The position numbers and the translations under genes were made by a program. The notes beneath the pieces were generated by a model. The model made no database searches and was not told the DNA's origin. It saw only the letters and a list, made by a program, of their open reading frames with translations. A stretch of 64,000 nucleotides of DNA, from positions 1-64,000 of the forward strand of contig NZ_JOAK01000025.1 of the NCBI RefSeq assembly GCF_000720455.1. Reading direction: 5' to 3'. This DNA comes from Streptomyces virginiae (lineage in GTDB: Bacteria > Actinomycetota > Actinomycetes > Streptomycetales > Streptomycetaceae). Shown piece by piece: positions 42,875 to 52,539 of this stretch. The number at the start of each line of letters is the position of its first letter. Within the stretch, counting starts at the first letter, position 1.

Positions 42875-45169
42875 ATGCCCCTGGAGCAGACGAACCTCGT
42901 GGATCACGTACTCGGCACGGCGGGCGGGACCGCGGCGGCCCCGGCCGGCGCGGACCGCGACGCGCCGCCGCCCGCGCCGGCGCCCGTGCCGGTGCGGATG
43001 CCCGACCACCAGGGCGCCGACCCGCCGACCCTGCTCACCGCCCACGGGTGCTGGTACCCGTCGGCGAACCCCACCGGTGAACACGTCGCGTTCATCTGCG
43101 ACCGGTCCGGCGTCCCCCAGCTGTGGAGCGGCCCCGCCCGGGGGGACGGGGCCCATGTGCTGGACGGCGACCCCGATCCGGTCACCGAGGTCTCCTGGTC
43201 CCCCGACGGGCGCTGGATCGCCTACACCTCGGCACCGGGCGGCGGCGAGCACACCCGCGTCCTGGTGGTGCGCCCGGACGGAACCGGACGGCAGGTGCTC
43301 GCCGGCGCCGAGCCGGGGAGTTCGGCCCACCTCGGGTGCTGGACCCGCGACGGCACCGCGCTGGCCGTCACGGTCGCCCAGCCCTCGGCGTCGGGCTCGG
43401 AGCACACCGGGGCGGGACACCTGCCGGCGGACGCCGACGGTGCGCCGGCCGCGCCCGGCGCCAAGGCGCCCGGCGCGGCCTGGCCCGAGCGCGGCGGCCC
43501 GGCGACCCTGCTCGGAGCCGGGGCGGCGAACCGGGCCTCCGCGCAGGACCCGGCCGCACCGGTGCAGGCGGCGGCCGGCCGGCCGGTCCAAGACCCCGGC
43601 AACGTCCCGAACCTGGGCCCGGTGCCGAACCTGGGCGCCATGCCGAACCTCGGCCCGGTCCCGAACCAGGGCCCGGTCCCCGACATCGGCCCGGTCCGCA
43701 GCGGCGGGCTGGCCGCCTACCTGCTCGACCCGGACGGCGCCCACGCGCCCGTCCTGCTGTACGGCGAGGAGGGGGCGGCGTCGCTGCGCGTGTGCGACAC
43801 CAGCCCGGACGGCCGCTTCGCGCTCGTCCGCCGCGGCCCACGGGGCCGGCGCGAGGCCCTCGTCCTCGACACCGCCTCCGGCCGCACCACCTTCTCCCTG
43901 CACGTCGCCGACGGGGACCCCTGGATCGGGCGGTTCTCCGCCGACGCGCGCACCGTGTGGCTGCGCAGCGACACGGACCGCGAGTTCGCGGCGCTCCTGA
44001 AGGTCCGGCTCGACGAGGAGGGCGCGGCCCGGACCGTGTCCATGGCGGCCGAACGCGAGAGGTCCGCCCTCGACCTGCTGAGCGTGCCCGACCACGGCCG
44101 ATGGGCCCTCCTCGCCTGGAACGTGCACGGGGCGACCGAGCTGGAGAGCGTCGGCCTCCCCCTCGCGGACGAGGACGGCGGCGTCGGACCGCGGCACCGG
44201 CCGGTCCTGCCGCACGAAGTCGTGACCCGCATCGCGCCCCTGGAACGCGGCGGCCTGTTCGCCGCGCTGGCGGGCTCCCGGCGCAGGCCCGGCATCTGGG
44301 AACTGGACCAGGGCCTCGTACCCGCGCGCGCCGGCTGGTCGGCCCGGGACGAGGACGCGGCGCCGCCCGGGCGGCCCCCCGTACGCCCGGTGCCCCTGCG
44401 CTGCCGCGCGCGGGACGGGCTGACGCTGGGAGGCTGGTACTACCGGGCGCCCGGCCGGGATCCCGGTCGGCCCGCGCCGTGCGTCATCCACCTCCACGGC
44501 GGCCCCGAGGAACAGGAACGGCCGGTGTTCAGCCCCCTCTACCACGAGCTCCTCGGCAGGGGCCTGGACGTCTTCGCCCCCGACGTCCGCGGCTCGTCGG
44601 GCTGGGGGCGGTCCTTCGTGGACGCCGACCTAGGCGCCGGCCGGTTCGCCGCGATCGACGACGTCGCCGACTGCGCCGCGCACGTGGTCGCGCTCGGCTA
44701 CGCCGACCCCGTGCGCCTGGGCGTGATGGGCCGCAGTTACGGCGGCTACCTCACCATGGCCTCCCTCGTGTGGCATCCCGACCTCTTCCGCGCCGGCGTC
44801 GCCGTCTGCGGGATGTCGGACTTCGCCACGTTCTTCGCCGGCACGGAACCGTGGATCGCCCAGTCCGCCACCGCCAAGTACGGCCACCCCGAACACGACC
44901 GGGAACTGCTGCGCGCCCTGTCCCCGATGAGCCGCGTCGACCAACTGCGCGCCCCGGTACTGGCCGTCCACGGCGAACACGACACCAACGTGCCGCCGAC
45001 GGAATCGGAGCAGTTCGTCCGCGCGGCCCGGGAACGCGGCGTGCCGGCACGGCAGTTGACGCTGCGCAACGAGGGCCACGAGTTCCTGCGGGCGGACAAC
45101 AGAAGGCTCTACCGGCGTGCGGCCGCGGACTGGCTGGAACGGCACCTGGCCCCCACCCCGCCCCCCTGA
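42875..45169 (+). CDS. S9 family (prolyl oligopeptidase-like) serine peptidase
   Basis: A 764-residue protein with an N-terminal propeller-like region and a C-terminal alpha/beta hydrolase domain. The nucleophile is in GRSYGGY (Ser near 620), the acid in HGEHDTNVP and the His in NEGHEF. An inserted Pro-rich low-complexity stretch at about residues 180-275 includes a five-copy hexapeptide repeat. The ATG at 42875 follows GGGAGAGG by five bases. No signal peptide. It forms a two-gene unit with the amidotransferase, in the place where NAGGN clusters often carry another peptidase. Confidence 0.9.
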   Translation: MPLEQTNLVDHVLGTAGGTAAAPAGADRDAPPPAPAPVPVRMPDHQGADPPTLLTAHGCWYPSANPTGEHVAFICDRSGVPQLWSGPARGDGAHVLDGDPDPVTEVSWSPDGRWIAYTSAPGGGEHTRVLVVRPDGTGRQVLAGAEPGSSAHLGCWTRDGTALAVTVAQPSASGSEHTGAGHLPADADGAPAAPGAKAPGAAWPERGGPATLLGAGAANRASAQDPAAPVQAAAGRPVQDPGNVPNLGPVPNLGAMPNLGPVPNQGPVPDIGPVRSGGLAAYLLDPDGAHAPVLLYGEEGAASLRVCDTSPDGRFALVRRGPRGRREALVLDTASGRTTFSLHVADGDPWIGRFSADARTVWLRSDTDREFAALLKVRLDEEGAARTVSMAAERERSALDLLSVPDHGRWALLAWNVHGATELESVGLPLADEDGGVGPRHRPVLPHEVVTRIAPLERGGLFAALAGSRRRPGIWELDQGLVPARAGWSARDEDAAPPGRPPVRPVPLRCRARDGLTLGGWYYRAPGRDPGRPAPCVIHLHGGPEEQERPVFSPLYHELLGRGLDVFAPDVRGSSGWGRSFVDADLGAGRFAAIDDVADCAAHVVALGYADPVRLGVMGRSYGGYLTMASLVWHPDLFRAGVAVCGMSDFATFFAGTEPWIAQSATAKYGHPEHDRELLRALSPMSRVDQLRAPVLAVHGEHDTNVPPTESEQFVRAARERGVPARQLTLRNEGHEFLRADNRRLYRRAAADWLERHLAPTPPP
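43604..43693 (+). repeat. 18-bp tandem repeat encoding (V/M)PN-LGP hexapeptides
   Basis: Five imperfect 18-base units encode Val/Met-Pro-Asn/Asp-Leu/Gln/Ile-Gly-Pro/Ala in frame within the S9 peptidase propeller region. It is a likely variable-number site that changes linker length without frameshift. Confidence 0.85.
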
Positions 45170-45325
45170 CCGCTCACGACGGCCGACACCGCCGTCCGGC
45201 GGCGGAGCGGCGTCCACCGGGACGGCGGGACAAGGGGACGGACACCGGGCAGGTGCCGGGCAACCGAAAACCCCCGGCCGTCGGGAACCACCGTGGCACC
45301 TCCCCAGTCCGTTGTCCCGCACCCC

Positions 45326-46327
45326 TCATCCGCCGCCGGTGAGCGCACCCGCGACCCCGGCGGCCGCGAGGACGGCCGCCGCCAGGGTCGAGAGCGACGG
45401 GGAGGAAACGGGCGGGGCCCCATCGGGATCCGGAGCGGGGGCGGGCGCGGGGCGATCGGGTGCGGCGACGTGGTGGGGCAGGACGCCGCGGTGCCAGAAG
45501 AGGCACAGCCGTTCCCAGTGCACGCGCTCGTCGTCACCGTCGCCGACGGGCCGCCCCAGGGCCTCCAGCAGGTGCCCCCGGTACAGGTCGAAGGCCACCC
45601 GCAGGTGCTGCCCGTAGGTGACGGCCCGCAGCAGGGCGCCGCGGTAGCAGATCCACGCGACCAGTGCCCCGCCCCACAGGCACAGCAGGAACAGCGGGGT
45701 CGACGCGCGGACCGCCCACAGGTATCCGCCGCCGCCGACCGCGAGGACCGCGGACAGGAAGGCGGAACCGAGCAGCGCGGCCAGACCCGTCCGGGCCGCA
45801 CCGAGCATGATCAGGAAGGTGTCCGGGAGCAGGGGGTGCAGCCGCGGCCACACCAGGGCCGCGTCGATGCCGTAGCGCAGGCGGGGATAGAGCTCGGCGG
45901 CTTTGAGGGCGTTGCCGAGCCGGGTCGGCATGATCTCGTTCGGACGGGTGCGCGGCGGGTAGCGGTCGTGTGCGCGGGCGTCGTCCGATCGCCGCACCAG
46001 ACGTCGGTGGTGGCCCCGGCCGAGTCGGCCGAGCGTCCGGTTCCCCAGCGGGCCCCAGTGGCCCGCCGCCAGGCGGAGCAGCGACGTCTGGGCGCTGCCG
46101 AGCACCGTCGCCACGCAGACCAGGGCGAGGACGAAGCCCGCGACCACGAGCACCTTGGACTCCCACGAGCCCTGGCGCCATGCCTGCAGCGCCCCGTGGG
46201 CGGAGCCCCGGCCGGTCGCGAGGACCAGTCCCGCCAGGCAGCAGAACACGACGCTCGGCAACAGCGCGCCGCGGACGGACCGCCGGCCCGCCACGACCGC
46301 GATCTCCCCGAGGGTGGCGCTGAACAC
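45326..46327 (-). CDS. multi-pass membrane protein, third gene of CHAT operon
   Basis: A 333-residue protein with four or five hydrophobic segments (about residues 20-38, 59-79, 180-205, 212-230, and a last at 312-330), a central soluble part with an Arg/His-rich stretch (about 100-125) and a Pro/Ala-rich C-terminal region before the last helix. It starts three bases after the stop of the small middle gene, so it is cotranscribed with the CHAT gene. No domain recognised. It could be the membrane effector or receptor of the CHAT system, by analogy with other CHAT-effector gene pairs. This is inference. Confidence 0.75.
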   Translation of the reverse strand: MFSATLGEIAVVAGRRSVRGALLPSVVFCCLAGLVLATGRGSAHGALQAWRQGSWESKVLVVAGFVLALVCVATVLGSAQTSLLRLAAGHWGPLGNRTLGRLGRGHHRRLVRRSDDARAHDRYPPRTRPNEIMPTRLGNALKAAELYPRLRYGIDAALVWPRLHPLLPDTFLIMLGAARTGLAALLGSAFLSAVLAVGGGGYLWAVRASTPLFLLCLWGGALVAWICYRGALLRAVTYGQHLRVAFDLYRGHLLEALGRPVGDGDDERVHWERLCLFWHRGVLPHHVAAPDRPAPAPAPDPDGAPPVSSPSLSTLAAAVLAAAGVAGALTGGG

Positions 46328-46330
46328 CGC

Positions 46331-46855
46331 TCACCGCTCCTGGGGTTCGAGCGGATGACCGGCGTCGCCGCCCGGACACGTCGGCGGGTAGTCGGGGTCG
46401 TACAAAGTGACCTGGTTCAGCAGGCCGCACCGGCACACGAGCCTGGCGACGGGGACGCCGACCACGCCCGCCAGCACCCCGTCCTCGGGGTGGGCGAGGT
46501 CCGACCGGGTACGGCCCGGAGGTACGTCCACCCCTGCGCAGTGACGTGCGATCGTCGGATGTTCCAGCACTCCCAGAATGCCGGACGGGCCGATCACGAC
46601 GGCACCGAAGGGGTTCAGCGGCAGCAGGGTGACCGCTTCGCCCGTGAGGAGCTCGTCCAGGGTGAGGCGCGCGGGCAGGAGCACGGCGGGCGGCAGGCTC
46701 CCGCCGGCGGCGGACGCCGGGGGTGGGGCGCCCGGGGCGCCGGCGACCCCCAGGCCGGTGGGCACGCCGGCGGCGTCCAGCGCCACGACGTACCCGTCCG
46801 TCGCCTCGTCGGGGCGGGTGCTGACGGGGGCGAGGGGCAGCTCGTCGAGGGTCAT
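46331..46855 (-). CDS. small protein with CRC-C motif, second gene of CHAT operon
   Basis: A 174-residue protein. Residues about 45-65 are a Gly/Ala/Pro-rich linker, and the C-terminal part has a LVCRCGLLNQVTLYDPDYPPTC cysteine cluster with a following His (GDAGH), which might hold zinc. The ATG at 46855 is chosen because AGGAG lies seven bases before it, rather than a TTG two codons upstream. It overlaps the CHAT stop by four bases. Function unknown. A substrate or regulator of the CHAT protease is possible. Confidence 0.7.
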   Translation of the reverse strand: MTLDELPLAPVSTRPDEATDGYVVALDAAGVPTGLGVAGAPGAPPPASAAGGSLPPAVLLPARLTLDELLTGEAVTLLPLNPFGAVVIGPSGILGVLEHPTIARHCAGVDVPPGRTRSDLAHPEDGVLAGVVGVPVARLVCRCGLLNQVTLYDPDYPPTCPGGDAGHPLEPQER

Positions 46856-49800
46856 CGCCAATCTCCTACCAAGGTGAACGGAGCCCAGTAGTACGGGTGG
46901 TCGAAGGCGGGGAGGTGGTGGTCGTGGCGGGCGGACGCGTAGCGGGCCCGATTCCGGAGCACGAGGAGCCGGCGCCGGAGAGGGGATCCGTCGGACGTCT
47001 CGGCGAGCAGGGCGTCGAGCTCCGCGAGGGCGCCGCCGACATCACCCGCCCGCAGGCGCAGGCGGGCGATGTCATGGCTCAGGGAGTGCACGGACTCCGG
47101 ATCCGCCGCGCGCAGCCGCTCACCCCGCCGCTCCCGCTCGCAGTGCTCCAGGGCCTGTTCGAGGCTCACGCTCCGCAGCCCGCGCCTGGCGGCGGACAGC
47201 GCCTTCGCCGTCGGGCTGCCGTCCTTCAGCCGCCGGTAGAAGTCGGCCATCAGCAGCGCGCTGGAGATGTCGTCCACCTGCCACCGGGTCACCAGGACGG
47301 AGCGGGCTCCGGCGTGCAGGAACTGCCGTGTCAGTCCCATGAGTTCATTGCCGGCGCGTTGCTCCTGGACGCCCGTGTCGCAGCCGCTGAGCACGACCAG
47401 GCGGACGTCGAGCCGTACCGTGAGCAGGTCCTCGGCGGTGAGTTCCCCGTCGGCCAGGAGAATGCCCGACCGGGACGGCCGTTCCCGGTCCAGGCGGCAG
47501 TGGCAGGCCAGGTGGACCACGTCGTAACGGGCCCGTGAGAGCCGTTCCCGCAGGGTCTCCAGGGTGGCCGACGGCCCCGTGCGGACCTCGGTGGAGGGCA
47601 GGACCGCACGGATGGCCCGCGCCTCGGCCCGGGCGTGCGTCAGGTCGCCCCGGGAGTCGGCGAGGACCAGCGCCGCCCGTGTTTCGTTCCGTGCGGCGGG
47701 CCCGAGCCTGTACCGCATCAGCGACGCACTCGGCGTACAGCTCATCGGGTTGCGCTCACCCCAGGGAGTACCCGCCACGGTGACCGCGTGGAGCGGCAGG
47801 TCGTGCAGCGGGCCGTCCGGCACCAGCCACAGGACCTCGCCGGGCCTCGTGTGCTCGGCGACGGCCCGGGCCAGGGGCGCCAGCCCGGTGGTCCACGACG
47901 GTGCCGGCCGGCCGACGTCCGGCCTTCCCGGCGTGAGCGCCTCCGCACCCAGCCGCAGGTCGACGACCACCGGCTCGGCCCGGTCCGGGCGCACCAGGAG
48001 GACGATGGTGCGGTCGCCGACGCTGACGAACTCGCACAGGACCTCGCCGGGTCGGAGCATGTCGCGCAGTTCCGCGTACTGCGCGGGCGCGCCCCGGCGA
48101 CCGCTCACGTACGAGGCGCCGGCCGCGCCGGTCGCCTCCATGGCGCGCCAGACCTCCTCCAGCTTCGCCCGTTTCACCTGACCCCAGTAGGGGTTGAGCA
48201 CCGCGAAGCCGTACGGTCCGCGGGTGCCGATCCGGTCGCTGCTGCGGACGCTCCGTAGCAGGTCCTGCTCCTTCTTCTGCAACTCCACGAGTTCCGTGGG
48301 GAGTTCCGTCTCATGGGCGCCGCCCATCGTCTGCAGCATGAGGCGGCCCCGGCCCCGTTCCGCGGCCTCCACCGCCGCCGTCAGGGGTACGCCGGGGACC
48401 CGGTGGTCGACGATGAGGGCGACGAGTTCACCGCAGGGCCGGGCGAGGTCGAGATCGATGCGCAGGTCGGCGTCGGCGACCCGATCGCGTGCGGTCTCGA
48501 CCGAGGCGACGAGCGAGATCAGGTGGGTGTACTGCTCGGACCAGTTGCCGGAGCGGGCCGCGGTCCGGGCCAGCAGCCGGTGGGCGGCCGTCTGCTGGGC
48601 CAGGTCGTCCGCCGAGCGGGCGACTTCGAGCACGTCCATGGCCGCGAGCCGGGCGGTCTCGAGGGATCCGCGGGCGTAGGACCGCTGCGCGTCGGCCAGG
48701 ACCTCGGCGATGCCATGGCCGACGGGCAGCGGGTACATGTCGGCGAAGCCCCGGTTCGGGCTGGGCAGCACCACATCGTGCTGTCGGCCGCCGGTCCGGT
48801 ACGCCGCGTCCGCGACACGCCGTTCCACGTGTCGCACGAAGGCGATCCCGCGGTGATGCACGGAGAGGTAGGGGAGCCAGGTGGGAAGTTCCTCGATCAG
48901 GGCGGTCGCCGAACCCAGCGGCAGGGGAAAGGTCCGTCGGCGGTCCGCGCCGCTGCGGTGGCCCGTGCGGCCGGCGACGCCCTCCACGAGCTCCGCGAGG
49001 CGTTGCAGGGCGGCCGGCAGGGCGGCGCGGTCGCCCATCGCGTCGACTTCGGCCAACGCCTCCTCCGTACGGTCCAGTTCGAAGGCGAGGGTGTCGGCGG
49101 TGAGGCACCGGGCGGCGGCCGCGTTGAGGGGGAGGCCCGCGACGGCGAAGAGCTCGGCGGCGTACCGGCGGTTGCGCACGGCGTTGTCCGACAACCCCGT
49201 CGTCAGGCTGACTTCGGCCCGCGCCATGGCGGTCATGGCGGCCACGGTCTGCCACGTGGCGAACAGCCGGCGGCGCTCGGGCTCGGGGATCTCCGTACCC
49301 GCCTGGTGCTGGAAGAGCGCCTTCAGGGAGTCCGCGTACGCCTCGGCCGTGCTCACCCAGGGCTCCGCGTCCGCGGTCGGGATGGACGCGTTCGCCCGCC
49401 AGGAGCTGATCGCGAGCTCGTAGCCGGGGGAGCCCGCCAGCACCTCGTCATGGCGCAGCGTCAACTCCCAGGGTGCCAGGTCCGGTTGCCGGGGGCTGCG
49501 GAGCACCGCGTCGTAGGCCCAGGCGCCGAGGACGCTTCCCTGGATCCAGGGGACCCGGACGGCGGGCTGGAGCGGGAGGCGCAGTGCGTTCACCACCTGG
49601 AGCTGCCGGTCCCCGGTACGGGCCGCGTATCCGGAGAAGGCCAGTTCGGCCGCCGTCACCGCGATGGCCGGTACCAGCAGCCCCGGTTCGTCGGGGTGGG
49701 TGACCGCCAGGAGCGCGGGCCCCCAGCCGTGGCCCGTCAGCCGGCGCAGTACCCAGAAGGGCTGGAGCCGCCGGGAGAGGACGCCCCTGACGTGCGGCCA

Positions 49801-50217
49801 CGTGCGCAGTTCCTGAACGCAGCCGAGCGCCGTGACCAGCAGGAGGGCCGACGCCCATCCCACCGAGGTCCAGGATCCCGCCTCCCCTCCCGGTCCGGCA
49901 CCGCCGAGCCATGCTTCGGGCCACAGGGCCGACGCTCCGCCCGCCGACAGGAGGATCAGCACCCGCTTCAGCCGCTCGCGCCCCCGCAACAGCCGGACGA
50001 AGGCGCGCAGCCGCAGGTCGTAGAGGGCGACCCGGGCGAGGACCAGTGACGCCAGCACCAGCCCCGGCGCTCCCGGGGCGGACGGAGCGTGCCACCACAG
50101 GAGGAGCGGGACCGCTCCGACGCCGAGGTGCACCAGCCGGCACATGTGATCGCTGATGTACGGCGGCTGGATCACGCCCGCGCGAGTCCGCCAGACTCCG
50201 TGCCCCCCGAGCTGCAA
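46852..50217 (-). CDS. membrane-anchored CHAT domain protein (caspase-like peptidase)
   Basis: A 1121-residue protein with three or four membrane helices at the N-terminus (residues about 30-130), a helical repeat (TPR-like) middle of some 500 residues and a CHAT peptidase domain at about 720-1010. The catalytic His is in HLACHC near 900 and the Cys in VVLSGCDTG near 945. A further helical tail of about 100 residues ends the protein. The TTG start follows GAGGAG. It leads a tight operon with two unknown genes. CHAT proteases are used in defence and cell-death pathways. The trigger and target here are unknown. Confidence 0.86.
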   Translation of the reverse strand: MQLGGHGVWRTRAGVIQPPYISDHMCRLVHLGVGAVPLLLWWHAPSAPGAPGLVLASLVLARVALYDLRLRAFVRLLRGRERLKRVLILLSAGGASALWPEAWLGGAGPGGEAGSWTSVGWASALLLVTALGCVQELRTWPHVRGVLSRRLQPFWVLRRLTGHGWGPALLAVTHPDEPGLLVPAIAVTAAELAFSGYAARTGDRQLQVVNALRLPLQPAVRVPWIQGSVLGAWAYDAVLRSPRQPDLAPWELTLRHDEVLAGSPGYELAISSWRANASIPTADAEPWVSTAEAYADSLKALFQHQAGTEIPEPERRRLFATWQTVAAMTAMARAEVSLTTGLSDNAVRNRRYAAELFAVAGLPLNAAAARCLTADTLAFELDRTEEALAEVDAMGDRAALPAALQRLAELVEGVAGRTGHRSGADRRRTFPLPLGSATALIEELPTWLPYLSVHHRGIAFVRHVERRVADAAYRTGGRQHDVVLPSPNRGFADMYPLPVGHGIAEVLADAQRSYARGSLETARLAAMDVLEVARSADDLAQQTAAHRLLARTAARSGNWSEQYTHLISLVASVETARDRVADADLRIDLDLARPCGELVALIVDHRVPGVPLTAAVEAAERGRGRLMLQTMGGAHETELPTELVELQKKEQDLLRSVRSSDRIGTRGPYGFAVLNPYWGQVKRAKLEEVWRAMEATGAAGASYVSGRRGAPAQYAELRDMLRPGEVLCEFVSVGDRTIVLLVRPDRAEPVVVDLRLGAEALTPGRPDVGRPAPSWTTGLAPLARAVAEHTRPGEVLWLVPDGPLHDLPLHAVTVAGTPWGERNPMSCTPSASLMRYRLGPAARNETRAALVLADSRGDLTHARAEARAIRAVLPSTEVRTGPSATLETLRERLSRARYDVVHLACHCRLDRERPSRSGILLADGELTAEDLLTVRLDVRLVVLSGCDTGVQEQRAGNELMGLTRQFLHAGARSVLVTRWQVDDISSALLMADFYRRLKDGSPTAKALSAARRGLRSVSLEQALEHCERERRGERLRAADPESVHSLSHDIARLRLRAGDVGGALAELDALLAETSDGSPLRRRLLVLRNRARYASARHDHHLPAFDHPYYWAPFTLVGDWR

Positions 50218-50367
50218 GCCCTCACTCCTCGTGCGCGACCGTGGACGGACGGTGCGCGGGAAGCCTATCGGCCCGCGGAAGGCGCGGCCGAGCGAGAGGC
50301 GGCGAGTTCACCCGTAACAGTCGCGAGGAAACGTTTGGGGAGCGTCCTCGGGGGCGGGAGCGCTGGG

Positions 50368-50556
50368 TCAGCGCCTGCGGCCACGTCCGCGGGCCGCCCA
50401 GCCGTGGCCGATGCCGGCGACGTGCAGCGCGAGCGCGGCGAGGCCGATCAGCATGAAGTTGGTGGAACTCAGCACGTCGTTGGTGGCGATGCCGGCCGCG
50501 TTGATCAGGAACGCGATGAAGAACAGCACTGCGGCGGTGATGCCGAGCATGTCCAT
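50368..50556 (-). CDS. small two-helix membrane protein
   Basis: A 62-residue protein with two hydrophobic helices (about residues 4-20 and 28-48) and a basic tail (GRGRRR). The ATG at 50556 follows AAAGGGG closely. Small Streptomyces membrane proteins of this form are common and uncharacterised. Confidence 0.6.
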   Translation of the reverse strand: MDMLGITAAVLFFIAFLINAAGIATNDVLSSTNFMLIGLAALALHVAGIGHGWAARGRGRRR

Positions 50557-50717
50557 GCCCCTTTCGGTAGGTGACGGCCGTGTGCCCCGTACGGGCCGGA
50601 TCATGAGCCGCGGCCCGGGCCGGAGCCACCGGGCCGCCACGGACCGGGGCGGCCGCATGGTCGGGGAGAGCGGGGGCAGGTGCGGGGCATCTGAACGTTC
50701 GATGCACAGGCGGCGAC

Positions 50718-51833
50718 ATGCGAAGCGTTGGCGTGGAAGAAGAGCTCCTGCTCGTGGACGCGGACAGCGGGGCTCCCCTCGCCGTGTCGGGGGCGGCCCT
50801 GGCGGCCGCGGACCGCGGGACCTGGCAGCGCCCCGGCGGCGACGGCGGGCCGGAGCACGAGTTCGAGAAGGAACTGCACAAGGAACAGCTGGAGTTCGCC
50901 ACCAAACCGATCACGGAGATGGGCGAGCTCCATGAGGAGATCGTCCGCATCCGCGGCGAGGCGGCCCGCCACGCCGCGAGCGCCGGCGCCGTGGTCGCCG
51001 CGGTCGCGACATCGCCGCTGCCCGTGCAGCCGTCGCTCAACGTCGGCCGCCGCTACCGGTGGATGGGCGAGCAGTTCGGACTCACGGTGCAGGAGCAGCT
51101 GACCTGCGGGTGCCACGTCCACGTATCGGTCGCCTCGGACGAGGAAGGGGTCGCGGTGCTGGACCGCATCAGGCCCTGGCTGGCCGTCCTCATGGCGATG
51201 AGCGCGAACTCCCCCTTCTGGCAGGGCGAGGACAGCGGCTACGCCGGCTACCGCAGCCGGGTGTGGAACCGATGGCCCTCCGCCGGCCCGGTCGACGTCT
51301 TCGGCTCCGCCGACCGCTACCACGAGCAGGTCCGCGCCATGATCGACACCGGGGTGCTGCGCGACGAGGGCATGATCTACTTCGACGCCAGACTGTCCGC
51401 CACCTACCCCACCGTGGAGGTCCGGGTCGCCGACGTCTGCCTGGACGCGTCCACGCCCGTCCTGCTCGCGGCGCTCATCCGCGGCCTGGTCGAGACGGCG
51501 TCCCGCGCCTGGCAGGACGGGCAGCCGCCGGCCAGGGTCGGTACGAGTCTGCTGCGGCTGGCCTCCTGGCGGGCCGGCCGCTCGGGCCTGGACGGACCGC
51601 TGCTGCACCCCGAGACCATGCGGGAGACGTCCGCCGAGCGGGCCGTCGACGCCCTGTACCAGCACGTGCGCGAGGCGCTGAAGGACCACGACGACGACGA
51701 GCGGGTCCGCGAGGCCATCGCGCAGCTGCACGAACGGGGCAACGGTGCCCGCATCCAGCGGCGGCTGCACGCCGACGGGCAGAGCCTGGGGTCCGTCGTC
51801 ACCCGGTGCGCGGAGCTGACCGTCAGGCCGTGA
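50718..51833 (+). CDS. carboxylate-amine ligase, GCS2 (YbdK/EgtA-like) family
   Basis: A 371-residue ATP-dependent ligase related to glutamate-cysteine ligase. VGVEEELLLVDADSG starts the fold, CGCHVHVSV and TYPTVEVRVADVC are the family metal and substrate motifs. The ATG at 50718 has only a weak ribosome binding site but homologues start at this point. YbdK-type proteins may make gamma-glutamyl amides. Its substrate in Streptomyces is unknown. It stands alone. Confidence 0.9.
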   Translation: MRSVGVEEELLLVDADSGAPLAVSGAALAAADRGTWQRPGGDGGPEHEFEKELHKEQLEFATKPITEMGELHEEIVRIRGEAARHAASAGAVVAAVATSPLPVQPSLNVGRRYRWMGEQFGLTVQEQLTCGCHVHVSVASDEEGVAVLDRIRPWLAVLMAMSANSPFWQGEDSGYAGYRSRVWNRWPSAGPVDVFGSADRYHEQVRAMIDTGVLRDEGMIYFDARLSATYPTVEVRVADVCLDASTPVLLAALIRGLVETASRAWQDGQPPARVGTSLLRLASWRAGRSGLDGPLLHPETMRETSAERAVDALYQHVREALKDHDDDERVREAIAQLHERGNGARIQRRLHADGQSLGSVVTRCAELTVRP

Positions 51834-51917
51834 CGCGCGGCTCCGCCGGCGGGGCGGACGCGAGCCGTTCCGAGGGTCCCGCCACCCGTTCCCCGTACAG
51901 GGGTGCTCGACCCGCGG

Positions 51918-52247
51918 TCAGTGTCCGAGGGCATTTTTCAGCTGCTGCTTGGTCATCGTCGAGCGGCCCTCGACGCCGCGCTTCTTCGCCTCCTGGTACA
52001 GGTCGTCCTTGGTGCGTCCGGACGAGCTGCCGCCGCCACCGGACTTCTCGCCACCGCGCTGCGAGGCGGACTTGCCCCGGGTCGAGCTGCGGCTCGCGGT
52101 CTTGCTCTCACCCGAACGTGCGCGTTCCTTGTTCACCGTCCGGGAGGCCATCTCCTTCGCGCGGTCCTCGGACATGCCGCGCTTCTCCCCGGACTCCTTG
52201 ATGTGCTCGTACTGGCGCTCACGCTTGGGGCTGGATCCTCGGGGCAT
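51918..52247 (-). CDS. Rho N-terminal-domain-like basic protein
   Basis: A 109-residue charged protein. The first two-thirds are Arg/Ser/Lys/Glu rich (about residues 1-75). The last 35 residues (TKDDLYQEAKKRGVEGRSTMTKQQLKNAL) match the Rho N-terminal/SAP-like helix pair found in proteins annotated as plasmid stabilisation proteins. It may bind nucleic acid. The ATG at 52247 follows AAAGG. Neighbouring genes are small stress-type proteins. Confidence 0.75.
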   Translation of the reverse strand: MPRGSSPKRERQYEHIKESGEKRGMSEDRAKEMASRTVNKERARSGESKTASRSSTRGKSASQRGGEKSGGGGSSSGRTKDDLYQEAKKRGVEGRSTMTKQQLKNALGH

Positions 52248-52539
52248 GGCGGAACCTTTCTCGACGATGGGTTGCGACGGGCATGGTGCGCGTACCCACA
52301 TATCCCCACATTTCGCGCGAAACGAACCGAACGGCTGCGGACCGCGACCTCGACCTCGACCACGTCACCCCCGACGTACTGCGCGACCGCATCACCGGCC
52401 TCGCCCTCCACCCGGAGGTCGACGGCGCGGCGGACCGGCCTGACCTGCGGATGACGACTCATTTCCGGCAGGGTTCAACGGTGATCGGCAGGGTATGCGA
52501 CGGCCACGTGACCGATCCGCCGACGAAAGGCGAACACCC

